64,000 nucleotides of DNA from Brevibacterium daeguense. Lineage in GTDB: Bacteria; Actinomycetota; Actinomycetes; Actinomycetales; Brevibacteriaceae. Location of the stretch: positions 496,001-560,000 of the forward strand of contig NZ_JAJTWW010000001.1 in NCBI RefSeq assembly GCF_021729135.1, written 5' to 3'. The translations under genes were made by a program, and so were the position numbers. Within the stretch, counting starts at the first letter, position 1. Every line of letters begins with the position of its first letter. The notes beneath the pieces were generated by a model, which was given only the letters and a program-made list of their open reading frames with translations, searched no databases and was not told where the DNA came from. Below are positions 16,638-26,477 of this stretch, piece by piece.

Positions 16638-18464
16638 ATGCCCCTGCGGATGTCGACGCTGTTCGTGCGCACCCTCAAGGAAGACCCGGTCGACGCCGAG
16701 GTCGCCAGCCACAGGCTGCTGCACCGCGCCGGATACATCCGCCGCTCGGCTCCCGGCATCTACACGTGGCTGCCCCTGGGTCTGACCGTGCTGCGCCGGA
16801 TCGAGAACATCATCCGCGAGGAGATGAACGCCGCCGGTTCGCAGGAAGTCCACTTCCCGGCGCTGCTGCCGGCGGAGCCCTACCAGACGACCGGCCGCTG
16901 GGTCGACTACGGCGACGACATGTTCCGCCTCAAGGACCGCCGCGACAACGACTACATCCTGGCACCCACCCACGAGGAGGTGTTCACGCTGCTGGTCAAG
17001 GACCTGTACTCCTCGTACAAGGATCTGCCGCTGTCGATCTACCAGATCCAGACCAAGTACCGGGATGAGGCGCGGCCCCGAGCGGGCATCCTGCGCGGAC
17101 GCGAATTCATCATGAAGGACGCCTACTCCTTCGACATCGACGACGCCGGGCTCAAAGCCTCCTACGAGACGATGCGCCAGGCCTACATCCGCATCTTCGA
17201 CCGGCTCGGGCTGGAATACCTCACCGTGAAGGCGACGGCCGGAGCGATGGGCGGTTCCGAGACCGAGGAGTTCCTCCATCCGTCCGAGGTCGGCGAGGAC
17301 ACCTTCGTCCGCTCCCCGGGCGGCTACACCGCCAATGTCGAAGCGGTGACGACCCCGACTCCCGAACCGCTCGACTGCTCCGACGTGCCGCCGGCGCGGG
17401 TCGAGGACACCCCCGACACTCCGACGATCGCGACCCTGGTCGACGCCGCCAACGCGCGGCACCCGCGCGCGGACCGCCCGTGGACGGCGGCCGACACGCT
17501 CAAGAACGTGATCGTCACGGTCGCGCACCCCAACGGTGAGCGCGAGCTCGTCGTCATCGGGCTGCCCGGTGACAGGGAGGTCGACCTCGACCGGGCCGCC
17601 GGCTCCGGAGCGCTGGGAGCCGGCGAGATCGAGGTCGCCCCTGCCACCGATGCGGAGATCGCAGCCCATCCGGGCCTGGTCAAGGGCTATGTCGGGCCGG
17701 GTAACTCCATCGACGCGCCCGTGCTCGGGCTGCAGGGCTCGACCGGCATCAGGTTTCTACTGGACCCGCGGGTGGCCCTCGGCTCCCGCTGGATCACCGG
17801 CTCCAATCAGCCCGGCCGGCACGTCTTCGACCTCGTCCACGGCCGCGACTTCACCGCTGACGGCACGGTGGAGGCCGCCGAGGTGCGTGCCGGGGATCCC
17901 GCACCGGACGGCTCCGGGCCGCTGGAGCTGGCGCGCGGAGTGGAGATCGGGCAGATCTTCCAGCTCGGTCGACGCTACGCCGAGGCGCTCGGCCTGCAGG
18001 TGCTGGATCCGAACGGCAAGCGCACCGTGGTGACCATGGGCTCCTACGGCATCGGGGTCACCCGCGTGATGGCCTGCATCGCCGAGGGCAATCACGACGA
18101 TCGCGGACTGATCTGGCCCCAGCATCTGGCGCCCGCCGACGTCCATATCGTCGCGACCGGCAAGGGGGAGGAGATCCTCGCCAAGGCCGAGGAGCTCACC
18201 GCGGCGCTCGAGGACAGGGGCGTCCGCGTCCTCCTCGACGACCGGCCCAAGACTTCGCCGGGGGTGAAGTTCGGCGACGCGGAACTCCTCGGAGTCCCCA
18301 CCATCCTCGTGGTCGGCCGTGGCCTGGCCGAGGGCACGGTGGAGCTGCGGGACCGGCGCACCGGACAGAGCCGGGACCTTCCGGTCGCCGACGCGGTCGC
18401 GGAGACGATCTCCTTCGTGGACGCCCGCTACTCCGAGCTCGGGGCGCAGCGGACCGGACGGTGA
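16638..18464 (+). CDS. proS: Prolyl-tRNA synthetase, bacterial type
   Basis: Class II synthetase of 608 residues that charges tRNA-Pro. Motif 1 lies around [12 protein letters not shown], motif 2 is in [27 protein letters not shown], and motif 3 is [16 protein letters not shown]. The long segment between motifs 2 and 3 (about residues 225-400) is the editing (INS) domain of bacterial-type ProRS. The anticodon-binding domain is C-terminal. AGGAGA 9 nt upstream supports ATG 16638. The stop overlaps the next gene as GTGA. Confidence 0.96.
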   Translation: MPLRMSTLFVRTLKEDPVDAEVASHRLLHRAGYIRRSAPGIYTWLPLGLTVLRRIENIIREEMNAAGSQEVHFPALLPAEPYQTTGRWVDYGDDMFRLKDRRDNDYILAPTHEEVFTLLVKDLYSSYKDLPLSIYQIQTKYRDEARPRAGILRGREFIMKDAYSFDIDDAGLKASYETMRQAYIRIFDRLGLEYLTVKATAGAMGGSETEEFLHPSEVGEDTFVRSPGGYTANVEAVTTPTPEPLDCSDVPPARVEDTPDTPTIATLVDAANARHPRADRPWTAADTLKNVIVTVAHPNGERELVVIGLPGDREVDLDRAAGSGALGAGEIEVAPATDAEIAAHPGLVKGYVGPGNSIDAPVLGLQGSTGIRFLLDPRVALGSRWITGSNQPGRHVFDLVHGRDFTADGTVEAAEVRAGDPAPDGSGPLELARGVEIGQIFQLGRRYAEALGLQVLDPNGKRTVVTMGSYGIGVTRVMACIAEGNHDDRGLIWPQHLAPADVHIVATGKGEEILAKAEELTAALEDRGVRVLLDDRPKTSPGVKFGDAELLGVPTILVVGRGLAEGTVELRDRRTGQSRDLPVADAVAETISFVDARYSELGAQRTGR

Positions 18465-19294
18465 CCGAGGTCGCGGCCCTCGTTCCGTTCGCCGCCCTCG
18501 ACCTCGGCACGGTCGCCGGTGCCGCGACGTCGATCCTGCTGGTCCTGTTCGCCGCGGGGCTGCTCGCCGGCTGGATCGACGCGGTCGTCGGCGGGGGCGG
18601 TCTGATCCAGCTTCCCGTCCTGCTTCTGGTGCCCGGTGTCACGCCGCTGCAGGCGGTGGCGACGAACAAGATCGGGTCCATCGCCGGCACCGGGGTGTCG
18701 GCGGTGACCTATCTGCGGCGCATTCCCCCTGATCTCTCGGCGCTGCTGCCGGCGGCGGTCTTCGCCTTCTGCGGAGCGGTGCTGGGCGCCGTGCTCGCCG
18801 CCTCGGTCCCGCCGGAGCTGTTCACCCCGATCATCCTCGGCGCACTGATCCTGGTGGCCGGATTCACCATCCTCAAGCCCAGCCTCGGGACCGAGGCCCA
18901 GCTGCGCTTCCATGAGCAGAGCCGTCGCTATCATGCCTACTCCTGGCTGATCGGCCTGGTGATCGGAATCTACGACGGAATGCTCGGCCCGGGGACCGGC
19001 TCCTTCCTCGTCATCGCCTTCGTCTCCGTGATCGGACTGAGCTTCCTGCGCGCCTCGGCCCAGGCCAAGGTCATCAACCTCGCGACCAACATCGGGGCGC
19101 TGGCCTTCTTCATCCCGCAGGGTCACGTGGTGTGGCAGTACGGTCTCGCCCTGGCCGCTGGGAATGTGATCGGCGGGTGGACCGGCTCCCGCACCGCCCT
19201 GCGGCGGGGCAGCGGCTTCGTCCGGATCGTGTTCCTGATCGTGGTCAGTGCGCTGATCGTCCGGCTCGCCGTTCAGCTCGCATTCGGGGTGTGA
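18461..19294 (+). CDS. TauE/SafE-family membrane exporter
   Basis: A 277-residue polytopic protein with about eight hydrophobic segments. Its two repeated halves show [16 protein letters not shown] and [15 protein letters not shown], the Gly-rich hallmarks of TauE/SafE permeases. These are linked to export or uptake of sulfite, sulfoacetate or other small organosulfur anions. GTG 18461 overlaps the proS stop, implying cotranslation with proS, although the functions are unrelated. The substrate is unknown. Confidence 0.9.
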   Translation: MTEVAALVPFAALDLGTVAGAATSILLVLFAAGLLAGWIDAVVGGGGLIQLPVLLLVPGVTPLQAVATNKIGSIAGTGVSAVTYLRRIPPDLSALLPAAVFAFCGAVLGAVLAASVPPELFTPIILGALILVAGFTILKPSLGTEAQLRFHEQSRRYHAYSWLIGLVIGIYDGMLGPGTGSFLVIAFVSVIGLSFLRASAQAKVINLATNIGALAFFIPQGHVVWQYGLALAAGNVIGGWTGSRTALRRGSGFVRIVFLIVVSALIVRLAVQLAFGV

Positions 19295-19349
19295 GGCGTC
19301 GCCCGGGCGATGGGCAATCCCGCGCCGAGTGCCGGGTGCCGCCGTGCGC

Positions 19350-20369
19350 TCAGCCGAGGCGCTTGAGGGAGTGGGCGTTGACGCCCTGCACGCTGAGCCC
19401 GCACAGCGCCCGGCACACCCAGAGGGAGCGAGCGGCGTCGCCGAAGGCCTTGGCCGTCCCGCCGTACGCGGAGCGCAGATACCAGAACATGTTCTCGACC
19501 TCACGGGCGACTGCCGTGCCGATCCCGTAGGCCGCGTCGATATCGGCGTGAGAGCACAGGTCCGTCGCGAAGTCCCGCAGCCACTGGGCCTGGTCCTCCG
19601 GCGTGATCCCCGGCAGCTCGAACAGGCGGTTCCACAGCACCGGGGCCACCAGGTAGGCAGTCGGCCCGGTCAGCGGCTGCGGATCGATCGCCTTCCAGGT
19701 GGCGACCCCGTTGAGGTCCGGGTTGCCCGCCAGGATGTTGTAGTAGTGCAAGTCGGCGTGCAGGAGCCAGTTCTCCTCCGAGCGGGAAAGCCGCTCGATC
19801 CAGGCGCGAGCCGTGTCGAGCACGGCCCGGTCCTGGGTGAGGAACTGCGGGAAGTCCGCGACCAGCGCGGTGTCGGCGGCGTACTTCTCCAGCCAGCCGG
19901 CCGCGATGTCCTGGACCCGGACGAAGCCGGGTGCCCCGGGCACCGTGAGGGAGCGGGCGAGCTGTCCCCAGATCGGGGCCACCGTCTCCAGCGGCTCGCT
20001 CGACAGATTGACGTCGGTGCGCAGCCGCTCCTGCAAGGTCGCGCGGAACGAGGAATCGTCGCGGATCACCCGCACCGCGCCGTGGCCGCCCCATGCTCTG
20101 AGCGCCCGCAGCACCTGCAGATGGACATTCGGATTGTCCGTGTTCGGCCAGGCGAAGCGGATCACCGCCTGGTAGCCCTCCGCGGTCAGCACCGGGATCA
20201 CCAGGCTCTCGGCACCTGCCCAGGGCGAGGACGGGAGCGGATCAGGGGTGACGTGCCACCGGTCGACGAGCTCGAACAGCATGAAGTCGAGCGCGTCCGC
20301 CCACGCCTGCGCGCGCGGCGCGCCGATGATCTCGGCCGCCGAATTGAACAGGACGGGTGGGACCTGCAT
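19350..20369 (-). CDS. APH-type phosphotransferase (aminoglycoside/hydroxyurea kinase family)
   Basis: A 339-residue kinase-fold protein. The catalytic loop LLHADLHYYNIL carries the HxD...N residues, and AIDPQPLTGP holds the metal aspartate. The family includes APH(6) and hydroxyurea phosphotransferases. ATG 20369 overlaps the stop of the upstream lipoprotein gene as TGATG; an upstream extension in the same frame looks non-coding. A chromosomal housekeeping position argues against calling it a resistance gene. Its natural substrate may be a metabolite. Confidence 0.82.
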   Translation of the reverse strand: MQVPPVLFNSAAEIIGAPRAQAWADALDFMLFELVDRWHVTPDPLPSSPWAGAESLVIPVLTAEGYQAVIRFAWPNTDNPNVHLQVLRALRAWGGHGAVRVIRDDSSFRATLQERLRTDVNLSSEPLETVAPIWGQLARSLTVPGAPGFVRVQDIAAGWLEKYAADTALVADFPQFLTQDRAVLDTARAWIERLSRSEENWLLHADLHYYNILAGNPDLNGVATWKAIDPQPLTGPTAYLVAPVLWNRLFELPGITPEDQAQWLRDFATDLCSHADIDAAYGIGTAVAREVENMFWYLRSAYGGTAKAFGDAARSLWVCRALCGLSVQGVNAHSLKRLG

Positions 20370-21442
20370 CAGGACTCCGCACCCGGCCCGGCGGTGGGGC
20401 TCTCGGCTGCCAGGTCGTGGATCTGATAGCGCAGGGTCTGCGGCTGCCCGGCCTCGGCGCGGGCGCGGGCGGATCTCCACAGCTGGTCGACGGCCAGGTA
20501 TTCGGCCGCCAGCGCGCTGAACAGACCGAGGACGGCGGCCGCCACCTGGTCCTCGAGAGCACGTGCCGTCTCCAGCGCCGAAGCGGCGTCGACGGGTTCC
20601 GGCTCGATCGCCCAGGCGGGGCGATTCGAGACCGAAGCAGCGGAATGCGTGCTGAGCAGCTCGTTGCCGAGGGTGGCGGCCTGATCGAGCTCGGTGACGC
20701 GATCGCGCGCGAAGGCGCCGTACGGGGAATCGGATTCGTGGAAGACCGCGAGCCGCTCATAGCCGTAGGCGGCCTGGTAGCACGTCAGCACGAAGTCCTC
20801 GACCAGCGCGGTCCCGAGCGCGGGGTCCTCCGGGTCGTCGGCCCGGTCCGGGCCCGTTCCGTCCTCGGCGTCCGGGACCGCGCCGCCTGCGCCGGGTCCG
20901 CCGTCGCCCGACCCCGCAGCCGGAGTGCTCGGTGCCGCCGAGGCGCCCGCGGGTTCGGCGAACCTGTCTCCGAGCGCGGCCGCGCGGCCCGCGTCGACCC
21001 GGGAGAGCGCCAGGGTGCAGCCGATCGCGACATCGACCAGCGCCGCGAGCCCGCTGCCCGGAAAGTCCTCGGACTTGGCGGCGACGAGCGAGCCGAGGCG
21101 GTCGAGCACGAGCTCCGCCGCGGCGGCCAGGCCGTCCTCGTAGTCATAGGAGGAGGGGCTGGGAGTCGCGGTCGGAGTGACCAGCTCCGTGGGCGGTGCC
21201 CATTCCGGGCCGACTGCCGCACGCAGCTCGGCGAGCAGCTCCGTCTGCGCGTCGGAGGACCGGGTGCTGCCCAGAATGCTGGCGAGTTCGCTGCGCGTCG
21301 CATCGGCGGCAGACGGCTGGGGCACCTCGGGCGGCAGATCGAGCCGCAGAGAGCAGGCGGAGAGGATGCTCAGACCGCCGGCGAGCCCCAATCCCAGAAG
21401 CGCTCGACGTCCGACGAGGGGACGGCTGCGGGCGGACTGCAT
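20369..21442 (-). CDS. Lipoprotein with ferritin-like DUF4439 domain
   Basis: A 357-residue exported protein. A twin-Arg-like basic N-terminus and hydrophobic stretch end in the lipobox LSAC (about residues 26-29), so it should be lipid-anchored outside the membrane. The C-terminal ~140 residues (EDFVLTCYQAAYGYERLAVF onward) form a helical ferritin-like DUF4439 domain. An Ala/Pro/Gly-rich linker precedes it. Proteins of this type lie between proS and rimP in mycobacteria too (Rv2844 region). The ATG at 21442 is fixed by a leaderless promoter. Function is unknown. Confidence 0.8.
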   Translation of the reverse strand: MQSARSRPLVGRRALLGLGLAGGLSILSACSLRLDLPPEVPQPSAADATRSELASILGSTRSSDAQTELLAELRAAVGPEWAPPTELVTPTATPSPSSYDYEDGLAAAAELVLDRLGSLVAAKSEDFPGSGLAALVDVAIGCTLALSRVDAGRAAALGDRFAEPAGASAAPSTPAAGSGDGGPGAGGAVPDAEDGTGPDRADDPEDPALGTALVEDFVLTCYQAAYGYERLAVFHESDSPYGAFARDRVTELDQAATLGNELLSTHSAASVSNRPAWAIEPEPVDAASALETARALEDQVAAAVLGLFSALAAEYLAVDQLWRSARARAEAGQPQTLRYQIHDLAAESPTAGPGAES

Positions 21443-21449
21443 GAGGACC

Positions 21450-21455
21450 ATCGTA
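21450..21455 (-). promoter_or_regulatory. -10 box TACGAT of the DUF4439 lipoprotein gene
   Basis: The minus strand reads TACGAT, 7 nt, ATG 21442, a leaderless start. It lies only 8 bp from the oppositely facing rimP -10 box, so the two promoters overlap. Confidence 0.6.
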
Positions 21456-21463
21456 GCGTGGAC

Positions 21464-21469
21464 TACCCT
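21464..21469 (+). promoter_or_regulatory. -10 box TACCCT of rimP
   Basis: TACCCT fits TANNNT and lies 35 nt before the rimP GTG, leaving a short leader that holds the GAAGGAGGA ribosome site. Confidence 0.45.
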
Positions 21470-21504
21470 GGTCACAGACCCGAACCGCATCGAAGGAGGA
21501 CCGC

Positions 21505-21969
21505 GTGGCACAGGATGTCGGCCCCGTCATCGAGGCCATCTCGGAGCCCTTGGAGGCCCGCGGAATCCTCGTCGAGGATGTCAGGGCGGTGGAGGCGGGC
21601 GTCCACCGCACCCTCACCGTGGTGATCGACCTGGCAGCCGACACCTCGGACCCGGTCTCCCTCGACCACATCGCGGAGGCGACCCGCATCATCTCCGAGG
21701 TGCTGGACCCGCTGCCGCTCTTCAAGGACCACCCGTACAGTCTTGAGGTGACCTCCCCGGGAGCCGATCGCCCGCTGACCGAGCCCCGTCATTTCCGGCG
21801 GGTGCGCGGGCGGACGATCGCCGTCCGGACCGCCGTCGACAAGCACCAGGGCGAGCTCGTGGAGGTCGAGGACTCGGCGATCACGATCCGCGATGCGAAG
21901 TCGCAGCAGGACCTGCGGCTCGAGCTGGCACAGGTCGAGCACGCCGAGGTGGTGCTCCGGTTCCGGTAG
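21505..21969 (+). CDS. rimP: Ribosome maturation factor RimP
   Basis: A 154-residue cytosolic protein needed for 30S assembly. The N-terminal domain includes DHIAEATRIISEVLD. The segment YSLEVTSPGADRPLTEPRHFRR is the family's most conserved stretch. The C-terminal Sm-like domain follows. GTG 21505 is preceded by a strong GAAGGAGGA. It heads the rimP-nusA-ylxR-infB-rbfA group found in nearly all bacteria, though nusA and ylxR also appear to have promoters of their own here. Confidence 0.95.
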   Translation: MAQDVGPVIEAISEPLEARGILVEDVRAVEAGVHRTLTVVIDLAADTSDPVSLDHIAEATRIISEVLDPLPLFKDHPYSLEVTSPGADRPLTEPRHFRRVRGRTIAVRTAVDKHQGELVEVEDSAITIRDAKSQQDLRLELAQVEHAEVVLRFR

Positions 21970-21982
21970 CGCACCCGCCGTT

Positions 21983-21988
21983 TACTAT
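21983..21988 (+). promoter_or_regulatory. -10 box TACTAT upstream of nusA
   Basis: TACTAT lies 76 nt before the nusA ATG, in the 95-bp gap after rimP. It is close to consensus and suggests an internal promoter. Confidence 0.45.
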
Positions 21989-22064
21989 GGTGGTTCATCC
22001 ACAGATCCATATTCGACAAGTGAACAGCTCGGCGGATCATCCGCTGCCGCAGTAAGGACAGGCA

Positions 22065-23027
22065 ATGGACATCGATCTCAGCGCGCTTCGCCTGATCGAG
22101 CACGAGAAGGGCATCCCCTTCGACACGCTCGTGGAGCTCATCGAGCAGGCCCTGCTGGTCGCCTATCACCGCACCGAGGGTGCGTGGCCGGACGCCCGCG
22201 CCCAGCTCGACACCAAGACCGGCAAGGCTGCGATCCTCGCGGTCGAGTTCGATGACGACGACAACCCGATCGGCGAGTTCGACGACACCCCCGACGGCTT
22301 CGGGCGGATCGCCGCGATGACCGCGCGCAATGTCATCCATCAGCGGCTGAGGGACGTCGAGGACGAATCGGTCCTCGGCTCATTCAAGAACCGGGAAGGC
22401 GAGATCGTCTCCGGCATCGTGCAGCAGGGTCGCGACGAGCGCATGGTGCAGATCGACCTCGGCGAGGTCGAGGGTGTGCTCCCGCCGCACGAGCAGGTGC
22501 CGGGTGAGGAGTACGAGCACGGCAGCCGGATGCGGGTCTATGTCACCGATGTCCACAAAGGCCTCAAAGGCCCCTCCGTCACGGTCTCGCGTTCGCACCC
22601 CAACCTCGTGCGCAAGCTGTTCGCCCACGAATCCCCGGAGATCTCCGATGGCACCGTGGAGATTGTGTCGCTGGCCCGCGAAGCCGGCCACCGGACGAAG
22701 ATGGCCGTGCGCGCCACCGTGCCGGGCGTCAACGCCAAGGGCGCCTGCATCGGCGAGCTGGGTTCGCGGGTGCGCTCGGTGATGGCCGAGCTCGGGCAGG
22801 AGAAGATCGACATCGTCGACTACAGCGAGGATCCGGCGAAGTTCGTCGCCAGCGCGCTCTCGCCCGCCCGTGCCCAGCGAGTCGAGGTCATCGATCCCGA
22901 GCTCCGGGTCGCGCGCGCCTGGGTCCCCGCCGATCAGCTGTCGCTGGCGATCGGCAAGGAGGGGCAGAATGCCCGCCTGGCGGCAAAGCTCACCGGCTGG
23001 AAGATCGACATCGTCTCCGACTCCTGA
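22065..23027 (+). CDS. nusA: Transcription termination/antitermination factor NusA
   Basis: Binds RNA polymerase and nascent RNA to control pausing, termination and rRNA antitermination. It has an N-terminal polymerase-binding domain (about residues 1-110), an S1 domain (about 115-185) and two KH domains with [17 protein letters not shown] and [24 protein letters not shown]. At 320 residues it is the short actinobacterial form without C-terminal acidic repeats. A modest AAGGACAGG site precedes the ATG. Confidence 0.96.
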   Translation: MDIDLSALRLIEHEKGIPFDTLVELIEQALLVAYHRTEGAWPDARAQLDTKTGKAAILAVEFDDDDNPIGEFDDTPDGFGRIAAMTARNVIHQRLRDVEDESVLGSFKNREGEIVSGIVQQGRDERMVQIDLGEVEGVLPPHEQVPGEEYEHGSRMRVYVTDVHKGLKGPSVTVSRSHPNLVRKLFAHESPEISDGTVEIVSLAREAGHRTKMAVRATVPGVNAKGACIGELGSRVRSVMAELGQEKIDIVDYSEDPAKFVASALSPARAQRVEVIDPELRVARAWVPADQLSLAIGKEGQNARLAAKLTGWKIDIVSDS

Positions 23028-23058
23028 GGCGGGCGCGCGGGTGGCGTCGGCCGTGATG

Positions 23059-23064
23059 TAGAAT
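23059..23064 (+). promoter_or_regulatory. -10 box TAGAAT, leaderless start of ylxR
   Basis: TAGAAT, 7 nt, then GTG 23072. This supports an internal leaderless promoter that could make ylxR-infB independent of rimP-nusA. Confidence 0.6.
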
Positions 23065-23071
23065 AGAGCTC

Positions 23072-23350
23072 GTGCCGAACGCAGCTGATCCCATCCGGAT
23101 GTGCATTGCGTGCCGGCGCCGCGAGTCGCAATCCTCCCTGCAGCGCCTGGTCGTGACAGAGGATGGCGGCACGCGCATCGTCGTGGACAGCAGTCGCAGC
23201 CTCCCCGGCAGGGGAGCCTGGATTCATCCTGCTGAGGAATGCTGGTCCGCGGCATACAAGAAGAATGCATTCGCAAGGGCATTCCGGGGGGCTCCAGCGG
23301 AGCCGCCGGATTCGCCGTGTCGGATCCACCATTCAGAGAAAAGCGGGTAA
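23072..23350 (+). CDS. ylxR: YlxR (DUF448) nucleic-acid-binding protein
   Basis: A 92-residue protein with the family motif RMCIACRRRESQSSLQRLV near the N-terminus and LPGRGAWIHP in the middle. YlxR proteins bind RNA, and a homologue is reported to bind the RNase P RNA. The usual position between nusA and infB is kept. GTG 23072 is set by the leaderless -10 box. The last ~15 residues are not conserved. Confidence 0.9.
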   Translation: MPNAADPIRMCIACRRRESQSSLQRLVVTEDGGTRIVVDSSRSLPGRGAWIHPAEECWSAAYKKNAFARAFRGAPAEPPDSPCRIHHSEKSG

Positions 23351-23451
23351 ACCGAATGGAAACCAAGCAGTGAGTGCTCAGAAATGAGACTCCCAACAGA
23401 CGGTCGTGAGCAGTGAGATGAACTCTGCTCGCCCCTAAGTGAGGTTCCTCC

Positions 23452-23475
23452 CTGTCCGGGATGGAGCCCGGACAG
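23452..23475 (+). promoter_or_regulatory. Perfect hairpin abutting the infB ribosome site
   Basis: CTGTCCGGG (23452-23460) pairs with CCCGGACAG (23467-23475) around ATGGAG. The 3' arm shares its last two bases with the AGGAG ribosome site of infB (23474-23478). The placement suggests control of infB translation or attenuation in the 132-bp gap after ylxR; it is not a simple terminator. Confidence 0.5.
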
Positions 23476-23482
23476 GAGAAAC

Positions 23483-26401
23483 GTGGCAAAGCCCCGTGTC
23501 CATGAGCTCGCCAAGGAGCTCGGCACAACAAGCAAGGACGTGCTGGAGAAGCTGCAGAACATGGGCGAATTCGTTCGCTCGGCTTCCTCCACCGTCGAGG
23601 CCCCGGTCGTTCGCAAGCTGAAGGAAGCGTACGCGGACGGCGGCGGCAGCAATGACACCAAGCCGAAGCCTGCACCCAAGAAGGCCTCGCCCGCCGGTGC
23701 CGCCCGCTCGGGTTCGCGCACCGCCCCCAAGCCGGGTGCGAAGCCCGCTGCACCTGCTGCGCAGGAGGCATCGCCAGCACCGTCGAAGCCGGCCCCCAAG
23801 CCGGGAACGGCTGCCAAGCCCGCGCCGAAGAGCGACCCGAAACCGCGCCCGGCCGCACCCGAGTCGACTCTCAACGCGACCCCCGAGGCGCCCGAGCCCG
23901 CGGCTCGGACCTCTGCTGCGCGGCCCGGTCCGGCCGCCGCTGCGCAGCCCGGCCCGGCCGCGCCCAAACCCGGTTCCGAGCGACCGGCTGCCGGCAAGCC
24001 GGCTCCGAAGCCCGGAGCGGCTGCTCCCAAGCCGCGTGGCGGTGCTCGTCCGGGCAACAATCCCTTCGCTCCGGCGCAGGGAATGCCCAAGCCCGGTGGC
24101 AAGCCCGGTCCGAAGCCGCGTGGCGGTGCTCGTCCGGGCAACAATCCCTTCGCTCCGTCACAGGGAATGCCCAAGCCCGGTGGCAAGCCCGGTCCCAGGC
24201 CCGGTCCCGCCGACGCCTCGCGTCCGGGCGGTCCGAAACCCGCTCCCCGCCCGGGCGGAGCCAAGCCCGCTCCGCGGCCAGGCGCGCCTCGGCCCAATCC
24301 GGGACTGCTGAAGAACTCCGCACTGGCCAAGCCCGCGCCCTCGCGCGGCGGTGGCCGGGGAGCTCCCGGCGGCGCTCCCGGAGGTGCCGGCGCTCCCGGC
24401 GCCCCGGGTGGTCAGCGCGGCGGAGCCCGTCCCGGTGGTCCCCGCGGCTCCGGTCGGGGTCGCGGCGGCACCCAGGGTGCCTTCGGCCGTGGCGGCGGAC
24501 GTGCGAGGGGACGCAAGTCCAAGCGCGCCAAGCGCCAGGAGCTCGAGCAGATGCAGGCGCCGTCAGTCGGCGGAGTCAAGGTTCCGCGCGGTGACGGGAA
24601 CACCCCGCTGCGCCTGCGCCGTGGCTCGTCGCTGGCCGATTTCGCCGAGAAGATCAACACTGATCCGACGAATCTGGTGACCATCCTGTTCCACCTCGGT
24701 GAGATGGCGACGATCACCCAGTCCCTCGACGAGGACACCTTCCAGATCCTGGCGGAGGAGCTCGGCTACAAGCTGCAGATCGTGTCGCCGGAGGACGAGG
24801 ACCGCGAGCTGCTGGAGAGCTTCGCCATCGACCTCGAAGCCGAAGAGGCGGAAGAGGACGACGAGAACCGTGTTGCGCGGCCGCCGGTCGTGACCGTGAT
24901 GGGCCACGTCGACCACGGCAAGACCAAGCTGCTCGACGCCGTCCGCTCCGCGAACGTGGTGTCGAAGGAGGCCGGCGGCATCACCCAGCACATCGGCGCC
25001 TACCAGGTGCCGGTCGAGCACGAGGGCGAAGAGCGCCGCATCACCTTCCTCGACACCCCGGGCCACGAGGCGTTCACCGCCATGCGTGCCCGTGGTGCGG
25101 AAGTCACCGACGTCGCGATCCTCGTGGTCGCGGCCGACGACGGCGTGATGCCGCAGACGATCGAAGCGCTCAATCACGCGCAGGCCGCCGATGTGCCGAT
25201 CGTGGTGGCGGTCAACAAGATCGACAAGGACACCGCAAACCCGGCCAAGGTCATGCAGCAGCTCACCGAGTACAACCTGGTGGCCGAGGAATACGGCGGC
25301 GACACCATGTTCGTGCCGATCTCCGCGCTCAAGGGCACAGGCATCGAAGACCTTCTCGAAGCCGTGCTGCTGACCGCCGATGCCGCTCTCGACCTGCGGG
25401 CGAACCCCGACAAGGCGGCGCGCGGCATCGCGATCGAGGCCAAGCTGGACAAGGGCCGCGGCGCGGTCGCCAGCGTTCTCGTCGAGTCCGGGACCCTCCG
25501 GCAGGGCGACGCGATCGTGTGCGGCACCGCGCACGGGCGTGTCCGCGCCATGTTCGACGAGAACGGCGATCAGGTCGAGGAGGCCGGACCCTCGCGGCCG
25601 GTTCAGGTGCTGGGCCTGTCGTCGGTTCCACGGGCGGGCGATTCGTTCCTCGCGACCGATGACGACCGGACGGCTCGGCAGATCGCGGAGAAGCGCGACG
25701 CCATCGAGCGCAACGCCGCTCAGGCACGCGGTCGCAAGCGGATCAGCCTCGAGGACTTCACCAAGGCGCTCGAAGAGGGCAAGGTCGACACGCTCAACCT
25801 CATCCTCAAGGGCGACGTGTCCGGTGCCGTCGAGGCGCTGGAGGACTCGCTGCTCAAGATCGACGTGGGCGCCGAGGTCGGTCTGCGGATCATCCACCGC
25901 GGAGTCGGTGCGATCACGGAGAACGACATCAACCTCGCGACGGTCGACAACGCGATCGTGATCGGGTTCAATGTTCGGCCGGAGTCCAAGGCGCGCGACG
26001 CCGCCGAGCGCGAAGGCGTCGATGTCCGGTACTACTCGGTGATCTACGACGCGATCGACGACATCGAGAGCTCGCTCAAGGGCATGCTCAAGCCCGAGTA
26101 CGAGGAAGTCCACACCGGCTCCGCGGAGATTCGCGAGATCTTCCGCTCGTCGAAGTTCGGCAACATCGCCGGCTGTCTGGTCAGGGACGGGGTCATCAGG
26201 CGCAATGCCAAGGCCCGTGTCACCCGCGACGGCGTGGTGGTCGGAGACAACATCGCGATCGAGTCGCTGCGACGGTTCAAGGACGATGCCACGGAGGTCC
26301 GGGAGGGCTTCGAGTGCGGTATCGGACTCGGCAAGTTCAACGACATCCGTGAGGGCGACCTGATCGAGACCTTCGAAATGCAGGAGAAGCCGCGCGACTG
26401 A
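23483..26401 (+). CDS. infB: Translation initiation factor IF-2
   Basis: GTPase that places initiator tRNA on the 30S subunit. The N-terminal IF2_N segment ([19 protein letters not shown]) is followed by a ~350-residue Pro/Ala/Lys/Gly-rich linker typical of actinobacteria, then a second IF2_N-like module. The G domain starts near residue 470 with GHVDHGKT, then DTPGHE and NKID. Domains II, III and C2 complete the 972 residues. GTG 23483 with AGGAG upstream is the start. The linker contains a 28-residue exact-in-frame duplication at about residues 183-238. Confidence 0.96.
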   Translation: MAKPRVHELAKELGTTSKDVLEKLQNMGEFVRSASSTVEAPVVRKLKEAYADGGGSNDTKPKPAPKKASPAGAARSGSRTAPKPGAKPAAPAAQEASPAPSKPAPKPGTAAKPAPKSDPKPRPAAPESTLNATPEAPEPAARTSAARPGPAAAAQPGPAAPKPGSERPAAGKPAPKPGAAAPKPRGGARPGNNPFAPAQGMPKPGGKPGPKPRGGARPGNNPFAPSQGMPKPGGKPGPRPGPADASRPGGPKPAPRPGGAKPAPRPGAPRPNPGLLKNSALAKPAPSRGGGRGAPGGAPGGAGAPGAPGGQRGGARPGGPRGSGRGRGGTQGAFGRGGGRARGRKSKRAKRQELEQMQAPSVGGVKVPRGDGNTPLRLRRGSSLADFAEKINTDPTNLVTILFHLGEMATITQSLDEDTFQILAEELGYKLQIVSPEDEDRELLESFAIDLEAEEAEEDDENRVARPPVVTVMGHVDHGKTKLLDAVRSANVVSKEAGGITQHIGAYQVPVEHEGEERRITFLDTPGHEAFTAMRARGAEVTDVAILVVAADDGVMPQTIEALNHAQAADVPIVVAVNKIDKDTANPAKVMQQLTEYNLVAEEYGGDTMFVPISALKGTGIEDLLEAVLLTADAALDLRANPDKAARGIAIEAKLDKGRGAVASVLVESGTLRQGDAIVCGTAHGRVRAMFDENGDQVEEAGPSRPVQVLGLSSVPRAGDSFLATDDDRTARQIAEKRDAIERNAAQARGRKRISLEDFTKALEEGKVDTLNLILKGDVSGAVEALEDSLLKIDVGAEVGLRIIHRGVGAITENDINLATVDNAIVIGFNVRPESKARDAAEREGVDVRYYSVIYDAIDDIESSLKGMLKPEYEEVHTGSAEIREIFRSSKFGNIAGCLVRDGVIRRNAKARVTRDGVVVGDNIAIESLRRFKDDATEVREGFECGIGLGKFNDIREGDLIETFEMQEKPRD
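24031..24198 (+). repeat. 84-bp tandem duplication inside infB
   Basis: Two adjacent 84-bp copies (24031-24114 and 24115-24198) are almost identical; the clearest difference is GCGCAG against TCACAG. Each encodes 28 residues containing [14 protein letters not shown] and [11 protein letters not shown]. The near-identity at the DNA level points to a recent duplication in the disordered linker. Confidence 0.9.
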
Positions 26402-26419
26402 TCGCACGGCCTCGCCCGA

Positions 26420-26455
26420 ATTCGGCGCGGACAGTATGTGCTGTCCGCGCCGAAT
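26420..26455 (+). terminator. 15-bp perfect hairpin between infB and rbfA
   Basis: ATTCGGCGCGGACAG (26420-26434) pairs perfectly with CTGTCCGCGCCGAAT (26441-26455) around TATGTG. It ends 22 nt before the rbfA ATG and has no T tract. It may act as a partial terminator or as a stable mRNA boundary between infB and rbfA. Confidence 0.55.
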
Positions 26456-26477
26456 CGCTCTGAGGAAAGGACCACTC

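Noticed and set aside
19350-20369. Naming the APH-type kinase as an antibiotic resistance gene
   Set aside because: The fold and catalytic loop fit the family, but a stable chromosomal context and coupling to an envelope lipoprotein give no support for resistance.
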